A DNA stretch of 64,000 nt from Hermatobates lingyangjiaoensis (GCA_026182355.1 JAPFBL010000115.1:187001-251000), one strand, 5' to 3'; positions 25,801 through 35,779 are shown, counted from the first letter of the stretch. A program made the numbers and translations. The notes: generated by a model not told the origin, from the letters alone.

Positions 25801-26784
25801 AATAGTGATAACATATAATTTTAATTAATAATAACTTCTATTTTGTATATTAAGAATTAAGTTATTAGGTATGACTGTTACTTTATCATAATTTAAGTTT
25901 TACTTATCTTATTTTGCCAGTCATTCTTACTATACTTTTATTTTTTTTATTCGTTAATGTTTCTTGTTTTATTAATTTAATGATAATAATTATTGTATAG
26001 TGAAATACATAATATTGAATAGTAAAAATCAAATTATTATATTAAAACGTCATACTTTGTAAATCGTTGTACGTAGTCGTATAACCGCATACTAGTATGT
26101 GCGAAATCGTTTAAATGACTATTAAAATGATTTACAAAGTATGATATATATATATATATAGGTGTATAATGTAATCGGGATTCGGTCAATTTTCCAGGAT
26201 CAAAATCAAACTCTCAATGCCGACGTTTAGGTTTTATTTAAAACCTTTTTCATAGGCCTACAAACAAAGGATGACAAGAAATCATATATAAAAATCAACA
26301 TATAACTAACATCAAAATGGAATATTACAGTTGTGAAAAAACAAAAATATATATACAAGTAGAATTAATAGAAAAGCAATAAACATTTTTATGAACTTAC
26401 AGAAGTCAGAATTTTTGAATTAGAAAAATGATGAAATTTTCAAATTTCAATTACAATTACAATTTTGTAAATTTCATCATTTTTCTAATTCAAAAATTCT
26501 GACTTCTGTAAGTTCATAAAAATGTTTATTGCTTTTCTATTACTTCTACTTGTATATATATTTTTGTTTTTTCACAACTGTAATATTCCATTTTGATGTT
26601 AGTTATATGTTGATTTTTATATATGATTTCTTGTCATCCTTTGTTTGTAGGCCTATGAAAAAGGTTTTAAATAAAACCGAAACGTCGGCATTGAGAGTTT
26701 GATTTTGATCCTGGAAAATTGACCGAATCCCGATTACATTATACACCACTTTTCTATCCAACGGTTGATATATTATTGAATTTG

Positions 26785-26824
<40 letters not shown>

Positions 26825-29800
26825 ATAAAGGCGTGAACCTCAAGGGGCATGTAGTAAAGAAACTTTCAAAAGTAGGAATATTTTACCGAAATAAATCTTC
26901 TCCACACACATGCTAAAAGAAAAAGTTGGTTGCCAGCACGTGACAACCTATAAACATTTTGTAAGACTAACATGAGATTGAAACTTTTACTGTTACACTG
27001 TTGACTTGGTTGAACGCTACACATCACAGTTCAAGTTTTACAGATCTCCACTTTGGTAATAAAGCAGGACAGATTTAGATCGTCACGTTACAATTTTCAT
27101 AACGTGTCACTATGACACCGAAAGGCTAAAAGAGAACTTTTGATAAAATAAAATGCTATACTTACACCTCTCATTTTAGAAGACTCCCCAATATCTTTTA
27201 GAGTGAACCTGAAGTAATAAACAAAACAAATTAGTATACTTAATCATGTGTGGTCATTACAACTGTTAAGAGATTAATATAAACAAATAACTAATTAATG
27301 ATTTAAACTGTTCTTCTGATTTATTTTTACTAGTTAAGTAAACAAAACTCAAACTTTTATTCACTCACGCTCAAAGGACTTTTACCAACGATTTGGAAAC
27401 TTGAACATTTCTTGTTCAAAAATACTTTAAGAGTTCATCGGCTAATTAACCAATTAATCGCATATTAATAACAATTGAAACCAATATAGGAGATCGATTC
27501 TTTCATACAAAAATTAAAACACAGTCACAAGGGAAAATATAAGTCTTGTAGAGAGCGTTGCAAAGGGTTTCCTAGTGCATTTCTTGGAAATTAACCTTGT
27601 GGAAATCACGGTGAATGGTTTAGCATTATCATGGAGAAGGATGACATTTTTTGTTGACTGGTACTAATGAATCACAATCAATTTGTGGCCATCATGAATA
27701 AAATTAACTAGTTAAGCTCCTCTGTGATAAAAAAAAAACCGTTGCCAGTACTTTGCTGAATGAGAAACGATTTTTAATCTTTACTGGGTAGACTTCACTC
27801 CTTTCTTAACATTGCATAATGATTCACCCACAACTCATCAAGGGTGTCCGATAAATCTAAACAAAAATCCTCAATTTGTCGAAATAGATTTACAAGTTTC
27901 TCACACATCTCAGCCTAAGCATGCTTATAGTTTTCGGTTAACAACCTATCTGCGCCGTGAAATGCAAAATCGCACATTTGATTTGCGAATATTGTTGAGT
28001 ATCACGACGTGGCTAAAGGGCGCTACGTAAAAAACATCGACCTGCTCTGCTTTGTTCCATGTAATGGTCGAAAGGCTGAATGGTTTATGGGAAGAAATCA
28101 AAACAGGTTAACAACCTATCGAAAACTAGTTCATTACAATATGTTCCCAGATAATAATATGAGCATTTCTAATGTTAATACACACTTCTCAGGAATTCTA
28201 TGTATAGTCAATCATCGTTCCTTCTATAAGCTCTCGAAAGGTACGAATGAAGTACATAAGGTCAAACCCTAAGGTGACGATCATGATGGCTAATATTTTA
28301 TGATACCTAATATTATAAGGAACTTGAATCTTGGGGCTCTGGTAGATTTAAAAGGCTTTAGAAGGTCAGGGTCAGGACGAATATCTTTGAGAACTACTCA
28401 AGGTCCTAATAAACTAACAATTGATTTAGAGAAGTAAAAATTTCCTCTATTGCAGCTAAAATTCGATCAAGATTTGGACCGTGGTTTGTTTGTCATAGAA
28501 ACAAATAGTTAATTAGTCTAAGTAAGCATCATCAACTCCACTGCAATTTCTTCAGATATTATTTTGTCTATTACCATCAGAAAATAGGAAGTTTAATTTT
28601 TCTATTCTATTAAAATGATACAAATGACCGAAAGCCTCAAACGCAGTTTCTTGCTTATCATCCTTTAAGATTAGAATTGATGGTATTATTTCTTTAAATC
28701 AATCGTATTGAAAATACAACATGAAGATACTTGTCTTACTGCTTCATCAATGATGGTAAGGAGGTAAGAATGTAAACTTGGTTTATTGTTTATCACCAGG
28801 CTTTTCTTTTTGAGGTTCTCAACTACTAAAACCTGTGCCCCTCAATGGGATACACTTTCTTGGTTGTACCCTCTGCTACAAGGTAACACCTCGCTTAATA
28901 ATGTTATCAGAACCAGAACAGCGTCCCGACATAGTGGCTAAAGACTTACTGGTTCTCGATAGTTTATTGAATAATCTTTGCACAAGAGAAACAAACTAAA
29001 AGGGATGGTCTCTGGCCTCCAAATCTTTGCTCTACATTAATCTGCTGCTTCAATAAATCATGACCTATGAGAATGTAGGTACAAAGTTCTTGAAGCACCG
29101 TTAGATTAAATTGTGAGTAATTGTCTCATAAGCTCTAGGTCAGCTAGCATATATCCCGGAATACTGGAAGTTAGTTTAACTGCAGTCATTGCTTACTAGC
29201 CTGCTTCATTGTTCATTTAAAGCCTTTGACGTGCTAAGTTTATCTGGTAGAACTTCTAGGGTCGACTAGACAGCTCACATCTACTTTTATCATGACTTCA
29301 ACAATCACACTGTTTAACAAATTCAACATTCCGTTATAAGTTCTAGCCTTCAAACATTTTTCCATGTTCTTAATGTATGATTCGATAAAACTGTAATGAT
29401 AACTTCATACACCAAAAAGAGTTTGGTAGTTTTAACAAGTCAAACTATAGCAAATTAGTTTTCTTTGTACAATAGTAGTCCGCAACCTGACTATTGGTAC
29501 AACGTAGCAGTATTTAATTACAGATCATATGTACATTTCTGACTGTTGTATAACTTTGGTTTTCTTCTGTTTTGTAAACCAGCGAAATAAGATGTAAATA
29601 AAAAGAGAAACGTCGGTATTTAGGAGTTCGATTTGAACTCATAAAACTCATCCGAGTTCCGATTTCATTTCAGAATTATTTTATTACATGGTTGATATAT
29701 TTTATTGTTGATATTTATACATATAAGAAAACTTACATAGATCATAATGTATATCAGAAACACGCATACAGATCACATACCACACCGGCACTGACTCTTG

Positions 29801-30713
29801 AATAAAAATTATTCGATTTACTAATTACAACCAATAATTATTACATACCTATGGAGTTTGGTTACGATGGATGAAATAGAAGAGAAAGACGATGCAATAG
29901 TATTCATCTCCACCTGCTTCAATAGACCACTCTTATCAGGAAGATAATCAGTTCTAATTATTCCTAAGCAAAGCTTCTAAAAAAGAAAATATTACCAAGT
30001 AATTAATTAAACAATCTTAAAAACTGCCAAGTATTCAATAGAAATTGTATTAACCTGAGCAAATCCTTCATTACGAACTTTCTCATATATACCGTAAAGT
30101 CTATTGATGAAATCATCATGGAGGACTGTACTACAAAAACGAATATCAATATAAACATTTTTATCTTTAAATGTACTTTGTGATGACATTCTAACTAACC
30201 AAAAAAATTCAAAAAATTATCAATGAAGAAAGCTGCAATGTTTTAGTTCTATACTTACACCGGAAATAGTAAATTCCAACAGATGAGAGAGAAATTATGT
30301 CTTACTTTTTAAACGTTTCTTCCAAAAAATCATGATCATGGGCTACTTTATGAAGAAGCTCATTTACAATTGGTTGAAAGTGCACAACTTCTTCATAAGA
30401 AGTTTTTTTAATTGGAGACGGAAGTAATGTAAATGGTATAAATGTAACAATATTTTCAGAATTAAATTCCTTTGATTTCATAACAATTCCTATAACAAAA
30501 AAAAAACAATAATTTCAAAAGTGATATCACCAAATAATATAAGAATGGCCGTTGATATTTACAAAACAGAAAATAAAACTTGTATCTGTTATGTAAAACA
30601 CAGCAAGAAGGTAATTCATAATTTTCACCATTGATCAAAGCCCAATTCTTGGCCTTTTCGCACAATTCTTCAACTATGTTTTTCTTGTAAATTTTATCCA
30701 TGATGAAATCCAT
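13720..30713 (-). CDS. GSS: Glutathione synthetase, complete gene, 12 exons
   Basis: Catalyses the ATP-dependent addition of glycine to gamma-glutamylcysteine, the last step of glutathione synthesis, in the cytosol. Exons (minus): 30713-30629, 30489-30306, 30130-30055, 29976-29849, 27208-27166, 24382-24309, 24235-24071, 21859-21706, 18705-18610, 17487-17355, 16643-16511, 13843-13720. All junctions are GT-AG and phases agree, giving 464 codons plus TAG; vertebrate enzymes have about 474. Conserved residues: substrate Arg123 (IIRTDY), Mg ligands Glu138 and Asn140 (VEMNT), Arg263 and Tyr266, Lys356 and the Gly-rich loop ending Gly363 with metal ligand Glu360, the RTK of the active site (440-442), and the Ala-rich loop GGIAAG (449-454). 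The start could instead be the Met at 30734 or 30701. Introns contain many repeats. Confidence 0.95.
14123..14153 (+). ncRNA. Hammerhead-like core before a PLE N-terminal frame
   Basis: CTGAAGA (14123-14129), one T, stem GACCA (14131-14135) pairing with TGGTC (14145-14149), then GAAAGC. This is the order of the hammerhead core (CUGANGA, stem II, GAAA) with one extra base before stem II. A PLE N-terminal frame follows directly. Self-cleavage is not shown; stems I and III are not resolved by eye. Confidence 0.5.
14136..14393 (+). pseudogene. PLE N-terminal region fragment
   Basis: An 85-codon frame ending in a stop. Its central part reads RKIARRIEA...[22 protein letters not shown]. The same pattern (R-R-x-E-x-x-S-x-K-x-x-x-x-E-A-A-x-x-F-N-x-x-C) occurs in minus-strand fragments at 38800-38978 and 63070-63230 next to PLE-like sequence. 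The block sits directly downstream of a hammerhead-like motif, where a PLE ORF would start, and ends before any RT motif. It lies in intron 11 of GSS on the opposite strand. Confidence 0.6.
14506..14655. repeat. Fold-back repeat, AAGATCTTAGTCTTG family
   Basis: Left arm about 14506-14600 (GATCAAACCACAAT...AACAAGCGGTCTTCGTCAGAG) and a shorter right arm about 14605-14655 are inverted copies. The left arm holds the CTGACGA-A-GACCGC...GTTAG motif on the minus strand. Better copies are at 19108-19385 and 40385-40588. Confidence 0.75.
16511..16643 (-). CDS. GSS: GSS exon 11
   Basis: Acceptor GTATTTCAG, donor GTAACTAT. Encodes [10 protein letters not shown] and IISELGIFG, both diagnostic family blocks (vertebrate YILMEKIEP and CISELGIFG). 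Confidence 0.95.
17355..17487 (-). CDS. GSS: GSS exon 10 (ATP-grasp glycine-rich loop)
   Basis: Acceptor TTTTTTCAG, donor GTACTGTT. Carries [17 protein letters not shown], the nucleotide-binding loop of this ATP-grasp enzyme (Lys356; metal ligand Glu360; Gly361-363). Confidence 0.97.
17601..17896 (+). mobile_element. tRNA-derived SINE, copy S1
   Basis: The tRNA-like head has acceptor stem GGCCAGG pairing with CCTGGCC, an A-box-like TTAGCAAAGTGGTTAA, and a B box GGGTTCAATTCC. It is followed by a body with GAGCACGTTGTCCC, GTACGATGTCAGGTACTCGT, and TGGTATCACAAAG, and a tail CTTAACCTAACCTAAC. It is a short retroposon transcribed by RNA polymerase III in other species. This copy lacks a ~40-base body block. 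It lies in GSS intron 9, sense opposite to the gene. Confidence 0.85.
18062..18130 (-). repeat. Solo terminal-repeat fragment (CGAGGTATGACGG family)
   Basis: Contains CCGTCATACCTCGTAAGATG and, on the minus strand, GAAGATGGACAACGTTCGAAAC. This links it to the arms at 11833, 55290 and 56840. No partner arm is present. Confidence 0.55.
18297..18488 (-). mobile_element. tRNA-derived SINE, copy S5 (truncated)
   Basis: Minus-strand copy with the body start and tRNA head (complement of AGCCAGAGTAG... and GGGGTTCAATAACC). The 3' half and AACCT tail are missing. It sits in GSS intron 9 in the same sense as the gene. Confidence 0.7.
18610..18705 (-). CDS. GSS: GSS exon 9
   Basis: Acceptor TTTTTAAAG, donor GTATGAAT. 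Encodes [15 protein letters not shown] through TSIYSLEV, 32 codons on codon boundaries, matching VQQ-L-x-x-P-G of the family. Confidence 0.92.
19108..19385. repeat. Fold-back repeat, AAGATCTTAGTCTTG family
   Basis: Arms about 19108-19240 and 19252-19385 are near-perfect inverted copies. The shared core reads, on plus at the right arm, GGGTTTTTGACTCTGACGAA, then a hairpin and GAAAGATCTTAGTCTTG. It lies in GSS intron 8. Confidence 0.85.
19315..19343 (+). ncRNA. Hammerhead-like core in fold-back arm
   Basis: CTGACGA (19315-19321), A, then AACCGCTTGTTACGGTT with ACCG pairing CGGT, then GAAA (19340-19343). It has the same order as the other motifs and the same extra base. The left arm carries the mirrored copy. 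Confidence 0.45.
19795..20090. repeat. Fold-back repeat, GAACACTACGTGTTC family
   Basis: Left arm about 19805-19935 and right arm about 20000-20085 are inverted copies. The right arm reads GAACACTACGTGTTCGAAAC and ends TTAACTTTTTACCC. The left copy has a base change that disrupts its GAAA (GTCGAAC). It lies in GSS intron 8. Confidence 0.8.
20820..21295. repeat. Composite inverted and direct repeat
   Basis: The left arm at about 20820-20930 is inverted relative to about 20987-21105 (shared GAACTAGTGTTTTTAGTACC). A third, direct, copy follows at about 21168-21295. Ends share CATTTAACAAAACATGTATA. No protein or hammerhead-like motif was seen. It lies in GSS intron 8, 0.4 kb from exon 8. Confidence 0.75.
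21535..21554. repeat. Poly-C tract
   Basis: About 20 consecutive C. Another C run is at about 4520-4538 and a G run at about 24729-24739 beside SINE S2. Such runs often have inaccurate lengths. Confidence 0.9.
21706..21859 (-). CDS. GSS: GSS exon 8
   Basis: Acceptor TTCCTGCAG, donor GTAAGCAT. Encodes [12 protein letters not shown] (Arg263 and Tyr266 of the substrate site) and [18 protein letters not shown], then the LAGAKR block, the most recognisable central segment of eukaryotic glutathione synthetase. Confidence 0.95.
22900..23580 (+). mobile_element. Degraded non-LTR-like repeat (family X, copy B)
   Basis: Repeat homologous to the reverse complement of 3600-4450. At about 23341-23440 one frame reads [20 protein letters not shown], a C-x-x-C...H...C knuckle typical of the C-terminus of Jockey/R1-like ORF2 proteins. 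Upstream frames are broken by stops. It ends in an A-rich tract at about 23570, as expected for a retroposed 3' end. It lies in GSS intron 7. Confidence 0.65.
24071..24235 (-). CDS. GSS: GSS exon 7
   Basis: Acceptor AACTTTCAG, donor GTAAGTTT. Encodes [18 protein letters not shown] with the substrate-binding Asn and Gln of the E-x-x-x-N-x-x-D-Q pattern, then the strand and helix leading to the lid domain. The region [15 protein letters not shown] corresponds to VIRRTFEDI of vertebrates. Confidence 0.93.
24309..24382 (-). CDS. GSS: GSS exon 6
   Basis: Acceptor CATTTTCAG, donor GTATTGAA. Encodes [18 protein letters not shown], matching the helix with consensus A-x-G-I-x-x-A-W of the family, then KYYNNP. 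Confidence 0.9.
24741..25216 (+). mobile_element. tRNA-derived SINE, copy S2 with duplicated body
   Basis: A tRNA-like head (GGTTAGCTCAGTGGTTAACG, B box GGTTCGATCCC, CCTGGCCC) is followed by two tandem copies of the body, about 24838-25015 and 25017-25205. Each has CGTCC..CGGAGAAGGACGTTAAAC-like blocks and AATCTTCATTGTATGG. It ends GCAACCTAACCTT. A G-run precedes the head. It lies in GSS intron 5. Confidence 0.85.
26158..26750. repeat. ~590-bp near-perfect palindrome, GAAACGTCGGC family
   Basis: Arms about 26162-26440 and 26470-26748 are almost identical inverted copies around an AATTACAATTACAATT centre. Outer ends read GGTGTATAATGTAATCGGG. The right arm carries CCTATGAAAAAGG, TTTTAAATAAAACC, then GAAACGTCGGCATTGAGAG. 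Smaller relatives are at 35780-35925 (pair) and 48538-48620 (solo). It lies in GSS intron 5; TA tracts flank it. Confidence 0.9.
27166..27208 (-). CDS. GSS: GSS exon 5 (43-nt micro-exon)
   Basis: Acceptor TTACTTCAG, donor GTAAGTAT-like (GTAAG). Encodes [14 protein letters not shown]. The alternative GT two bases upstream would break the frame into exon 6, so the donor at 27165 is chosen. It is isolated by a 2.6-kb and a 2.8-kb intron. Confidence 0.85.
27215..29840. other. GSS intron 4, no supported internal feature
   Basis: Ordinary AT-rich intron sequence. Moderately long frames at 27812-28030 and 28009-28272 (plus) lie in a more GC-balanced stretch that may be an old transposon, but I could not match it to a family. 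A PLE-type GAGAAACGTCGG block is at about 29605-29625. Confidence 0.4.
29849..29976 (-). CDS. GSS: GSS exon 4
   Basis: Acceptor CTTTTTTAG, donor GTATGTAA. Carries IIRTDY (substrate-contacting Arg123) and QVEMNTI (Mg-binding Glu138 and Asn140), and ends KLHR. The usual NTISAS is NTIASS here. Confidence 0.93.
30055..30130 (-). CDS. GSS: GSS exon 3
   Basis: Acceptor TTTTTGTAG, donor GTTAATAC. Encodes [18 protein letters not shown] and EGFAQ, a strongly conserved helix of the family. It ends on a codon boundary. Confidence 0.92.
30306..30489 (-). CDS. GSS: GSS exon 2
   Basis: Acceptor TTGTTATAG, donor GTAAGACA. Encodes the conserved [10 protein letters not shown] motif (animal consensus similar to YAPFTLFPS) and the helix that follows, ending LEETFK. 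Confidence 0.92.
30629..30713 (-). CDS. GSS: GSS exon 1
   Basis: N-terminal helix, residues 1-28 plus one base. It ends ALIN-G before donor GTGAAAAT. The segment [13 protein letters not shown] lines up with the N-terminal helix of animal glutathione synthetases. Two other in-frame Met codons are near (30734 and 30701). Confidence 0.85.
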
Positions 30714-30734
30714 TTCAAAAAACAAACAACACAC

Positions 30735-32460
30735 CCTTTATAAGACTTATCTATTATGCTATCACTGTGTTATCTCCCGCCTTCAGTGGAATAACCTTGC
30801 AACTGCTGGAGTAGAGTGGGGATAACCAAAATGGAAGGGTTTGAGTTAATCTTATCAGCAGTAACTTCTGGCATTCGGAAGTGTGCGTTAAAGTTCACTA
30901 TTATTCTTTAGGGCCTGTGAATTTTTGTATTTCCATATTAAAAAAATTGATCCAGTAGGTAATGCTGTATAGATCGACTCGTCAATGGGTTAGTTTAATA
31001 ATTTGTTTTATTTATTTGCTAATTGATTAAATTTCATTTTGATTTAATAAAATATTTCATTATCAAATAACTGTTATGAATACATATTAAGCATATCAAA
31101 GATTTGGGAACATTAAATTATTACTTTAACTTCGTTAATGAAAGTATAAATTACTTTTCATTGATGTTTTAAACATAGATCAATGTCAGAACTATGTGAA
31201 AGAAGTGTTGTTAATAGCAACTGATAAATAATGTATTTCTCAAAAAAACACTGAAAATAATTTTCTTGGTAGTATTGTATTTATATTCCAAAATGTTTGG
31301 TTGTTTAGTGGCATTCCGTATTACTTACAATCCTATTTCGGAATGTTTATTGAGTTACAGTTTCAATGAATCATTACAAACTTTATTTGTAAATATTTAA
31401 CACTTTTTCATTTTCGCTACATCCAAAATATGACACAATAATTCCTAATCAATTTATTGGTTGGAATATCCGGCATATGAAACTTATTGAGAATTCATGG
31501 AGAAAAAAAAAGGAAAATTTTATTTAATGATCTTGTAACACATAAAGTTAAACTGTCTTATCCTAAACAGAACTTTCTTTATCCTAAAATAACTGTTCCC
31601 GTTATTTTGATTATAGTGGCAGTATTTGTTATTAGAAATTTAGGACTTAATTAAATGTTGTAGTATTAGAGTTATTATATTAAAGTATTTATTATAGTGA
31701 TACATTTATAAATCTGGTAAGCAACGAGTAATTAGTAAAAATGTTTTAAATGATTTGTTTTGCTTTTTTTAAGTCAATTAGTGATTTTATATGTTTATTG
31801 CGAAATTGTTTTAACTTTTAACCTATTCCGTAAATACCTACTGACTCCAGTAATTGCAACACATTGTTTCGAGTTCACGAACTTGGTTTCTCTTGACCAG
31901 ACTTTGTCACAATTTAGTCCACATGAACAAGCTCAGGGTATCTGTCTGTGAGGAATGTTAATTGAAATAACTTTAAATATTTGCAATCCATTTTCTTAGT
32001 GTTATTGTTTAAGATGAGTACAACACTTTTTTATAGAGATCACGAATTGAACCAGACTTGCTCTGAAGACCTACTCAATTCAGAATGATCGACCACTTAC
32101 TTCTCATCCAACTCCTGGGGTACAGATTAGTTTTGTATCGGGATTCATTTACCTACTGTTTTTTCATCTCTAAGATTTCCTGAGAATTCCCCATTTATTT
32201 TTTTGTTTTACTTATTGTTTAATTATTCACGACTATTATTAATTAAATTATCTATCCATTAAATCAACGACAAAGAAATACCAGCATTTAATAAAATATA
32301 GAATTGACAAATGGAAGAAATTGAATGAACTAAAAGTAACTTGAGTAACCAATGTATAAAAAAAAAGCGGTTTAAATCTATGGAAATGTAAATTCAGAAA
32401 TTTCAGTGTATTGTAAAGAATTTTTTTTGTTACTATATTCATTGAATTCAAAATTGTCTC
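30735..32460. other. Upstream flank of GSS, nothing recognised
   Basis: This region should hold the GSS promoter and any 5' untranslated exon, since transcription runs leftward. No clear core promoter motif, exon or repeat could be identified by eye. Confidence 0.4.
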
Positions 32461-32464
32461 TTTC

Positions 32465-32700
32465 TTTTCACAAGTTGTGCAATCAGTTATTGTTTTATTT
32501 ACTCACTACTGTAAATTAAAGAAAAAGTTTCTGCATTAAGCAGATTTATTATCGAAACAACGCGTTTCAAACAAGTAATTCCTCTGTGTGAGGTAGCATA
32601 GTGTTACTATATTCTTCTTTTCAGTATAAACAGATGAACCTGAGCACCAAGTGTTCCACACGCGTTATTTTCATAAACAAGTACACTTTGAGGGGATATT
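32465..32700. repeat. Diverged GAAACGCGTT-family repeat
   Basis: Contains GTGCAATCAGTTATTGTTTT, AACAACGCGTTTCAAACAAG, and an inverted remnant with ACACGCGTTATTTTCATAAAC. It is an old, eroded copy of the pair seen at 55680-56275. Confidence 0.5.
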
Positions 32701-33335
32701 TTCAATAATGCTTTTTTTTTTATTAAATTTCTTGTCATTTCTTTTAATCTATTTTAAATAGTCATTTTTTAGTTAATTATATAAAACACTTCCTGAAATT
32801 TTTTTTCTCTCGTTGGAAAGTTGGAACCAATGATATACTGTTTATATAAGAATGATTTATTATTTTATGATATACAATTTTATTAGAAATGTTAGAAATT
32901 GTGTGAACAGAGTCATTTTTCTCAGGAAATGTTTCTAAATATTTGTCCTCAAGATTATGAATAAAATTGATCTGATTTTGTCATTTCTGTTGATTTTTAA
33001 TATATATGTGTATAGGATGCTAACCGCATAAAATTGGAAAAACAAATTCAAATAAATTTTCCCTAATGCTGATAAATGAGTTTTAGAGGATTTTTGTTTG
33101 CATTGATAGTGGTATTAGCAAGATGTGTACAAATGTGTATGGCTCTTAAAAAATATATATATTGATATTAAATTTAAATTAATATCAACAAAGAACTTTT
33201 GCTGGAAAAATAATAAGAATCAAAGGCTTCAGACACTACCGTGATACAACTATTGCTGCCCTAACGAATCCACGACTTTAATTCGGCAAATGAGAGTCGT
33301 GGGACTTCTCACAGCAGATGTTTAACCTGACAAAT

Positions 33336-33626
33336 GGTTAGGTTAGGTTGCTTTAGTAGTTCCATGAGGGAACACACCATAGGCCAAAAGAGATTGATCC
33401 TTTGTGATACCACACAATGAACTTTCAACACTGGGAGTCTTAAATTTTGTCTACCTCAAATATATTTACAAAAAGAATTTTTAGCGAATATCTGATGTCG
33501 TACGGACTGAAGACTGACGGTATGCTCAGATTCTGTTCACCTCTTGCATGAATAAATCGAAGGCCAGAGTGAGCATTGAACCACTTATCTACCATTCCAG
33601 AGGCGAGCACGTAGGCAACTGGCCCC
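33336..33626 (-). mobile_element. tRNA-derived SINE, copy S4
   Basis: Minus-strand copy. The 3' tail is seen on plus as GGTTAGGTTAGGTTGC, then the complement of the body (GTGATACCACACAATGAA) and the tRNA head ending at CTGGCCCC. The body is diverged and about 290 bases long. Confidence 0.8.
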
Positions 33627-34636
33627 AAACAGGTAGTAAGTCTATTATATGAAACTAAGAATTTTTTAATCCCATGTTGTCTTTTTTCATTTGCCAGTTT
33701 GCTAGACTCCTATATACTCGTAAGTTCATTGGCCAGTATGCAAGTTTCACATATTAAATTCTAGAATTTTTTAAAAACAGCCTTTTTCTTTTATAGAAAA
33801 TAGTTCTGAAAGTTCTCGATAACATTTCTATGCTTTCTTGCGTTTATTTCTTCACATAATAATACGTTGGGATAGACAGTCTTTTTGATATTGGTGAATC
33901 CTTTTTATACAGTTAAATGAAGTCCTTGAGTTTACGTATATTGTTTGAAAGTGCACACTAATTGTCTAGAAGTGACCTTGTGACACTAGTAATTGAAATT
34001 ACTAGTTTGAACTGTACTTGACAAGTTCTGTCAATTAAATCGTCTGTTGTCACTTTAAACTAATTGTGTTTGTGTATATTGAAATGACTTGATGTCTGCT
34101 CAAGTATTGTACCTACTTCCTGGGCTATATATTCAGTGGTCCTTTCTAGTCTCATTCGCTCCCCGTGTTCCTGTCATTATCTGATTTTTTATATAAAACA
34201 GCATGATTATTTGACTAGAAACAGCAATTATTTCTATTGTGATTTGATAATTTATGTAACTCCATTGTTCACGTTTCTGCAGAATAATTGATGCCCTGTT
34301 ATTGTTAAATCATCTAAAGACACCAAATATGCGTGGTCACATTTTTCTACCCTTAAATACTGTTGTCATTGGATTGTTTAAATTCACTAGTAAGTACAAA
34401 GGGAGGTATAGTATTTATACAATAATATGGATTCAGTAGTTCTCAATTTTATGTCATAGTTAATTTTTTCACTATAAACTCTAATCGTAACGGGTACAAT
34501 ATGAGGATCAAATAAAAATTGAATGTTAAAATTAAACATTTTTATTGTTTAATAAAAAAAAGGCTGTCCTCAAAAACAACTTCTATTTTTGACTATCATC
34601 GTTTGGTATATTGGTATTTCTTTGATATAGACAAAG

Positions 34637-35225
34637 AAACATAGAGAAATCAAAAGAACACACTTACAGTCTCTAATTTTCGGTTTGAACCGTCTTCAGG
34701 AGAGATAAGAGAGGGAAACCAAGCGCACTGGATCAGAGACGGTTGGAGACCAACAGTGTTGCCGCATGTGCGCCCGTTCACAGAAAATAAGGTAGACAGG
34801 AATCAATTTATAATTAATTTATCATTTATAATTACATTAAATTAATGGAATATGAAATCAATAAATATATAAAAAAGAAAAAATTGAAAAAATAAAATAA
34901 TTTAATTTTAAAATAAAAATAAAAATTGTATCAATTTCTCTGTATCAATTTCCCTTATTTTTTCAATTTTTTCTTTTTTATATATTTATTGTTTTCATAT
35001 TCCATTAATTTAATGTAATTATAAATTATAAATTAATTATAAATTGATTCCTGTCTACCTTATTTTCTGTGAACGGGCGCGCATGCGGCAACACTGTTGG
35101 TCTCCAACCGTCTCTGATCCAGTGCGCTTGGTTTCCCTCTCTTATCTCTCCTGAAGACGGTTCAAACCGAAAATTAGAGACTGTAAGCGTGTTCTTCTGA
35201 TTTCTCTATGTTTCTTTGTTTATAT
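34637..35225. repeat. Fold-back repeat, CTGAAGACGGTTCAAACCG family
   Basis: Arms about 34637-34907 and 34950-35225 are inverted copies with a short AT-rich centre. The shared parts include GTTGGTCTCCAACCGTCTCT, CGGGCGCGCATGCGGCAACA, and CTTGGTTTCCCTCTCTTATC. A third, partial copy is at 53505-53800. Confidence 0.85.
35151..35172 (+). ncRNA. Hammerhead-like core in fold-back arm
   Basis: CTGAAGA (35151-35157), C, then GGTTCAAACC, which can form a short stem, then GAAA (35169-35172). The left arm has its mirror image near 34685-34705. Confidence 0.4.
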
Positions 35226-35279
35226 TGAACTATATTTGTCCGTTTTGGATCGTATTTCCAACGAAAAAAAGTGTCTAAT

Positions 35280-35603
35280 ATATATATTCACTGATAAAAC
35301 GAAATACGATCCAAACTGGACACAATACGAGTTCGAGATTAACAAAGAGCAACACACAAAGTAGGGAAACACACTTACAGACTCAAATTTTCGGGTAATC
35401 CGTCTTCAGGAGAAAAGAGAATAGGAGACCAAGCACGTTGTAGGCGCAACGGCAAGTCTTCCAAACACGTTGTAGGCGCAACGGCAAGCCTACAACGTGC
35501 TTGGTCTCCCATTCTCTTTTCTCCTGAAGACGGATTACCCGAAAATTTGAGTCTGTAAGTGTGTTTCCCTACTTTGGTGTTGCTCTTTGTTAATCTCGAA
35601 CTC

Positions 35604-35606
<3 letters not shown>
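35280..35606. repeat. Fold-back repeat, CTGAAGACGG family
   Basis: Inverted arms about 35325-35455 and 35485-35606, related to 86-381. Around the centre GTTGTAGGCGCAACGGCAAG is repeated directly. The right arm holds CTGAAGACGGATTACCCG then AAAATTTGAGTCTG. It ends at a TA tract. Confidence 0.85.
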
Positions 35607-35649
<43 letters not shown>

Positions 35650-35779
35650 TAAATTTAAATTACACAAAGCACGACACAGAAAAGAGAATACAAAGAAAAC
35701 TTACAGAATTCAATATATATACAGTTATATATATATATATATATATAACAGATTCAATAATATATCGACCGTTTCGTAG

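Noticed and set aside
27812..28272. Two overlapping frames of 72 and 87 residues, possibly transposase
   Set aside because: No catalytic Asp/Glu pattern or helix-turn-helix could be recognised, and neighbouring frames are broken.
30007..30189. Full 60-residue frame as GSS exon 3
   Set aside because: Only 30055-30130 matches the family; residues before the acceptor and after the donor are intron translation.
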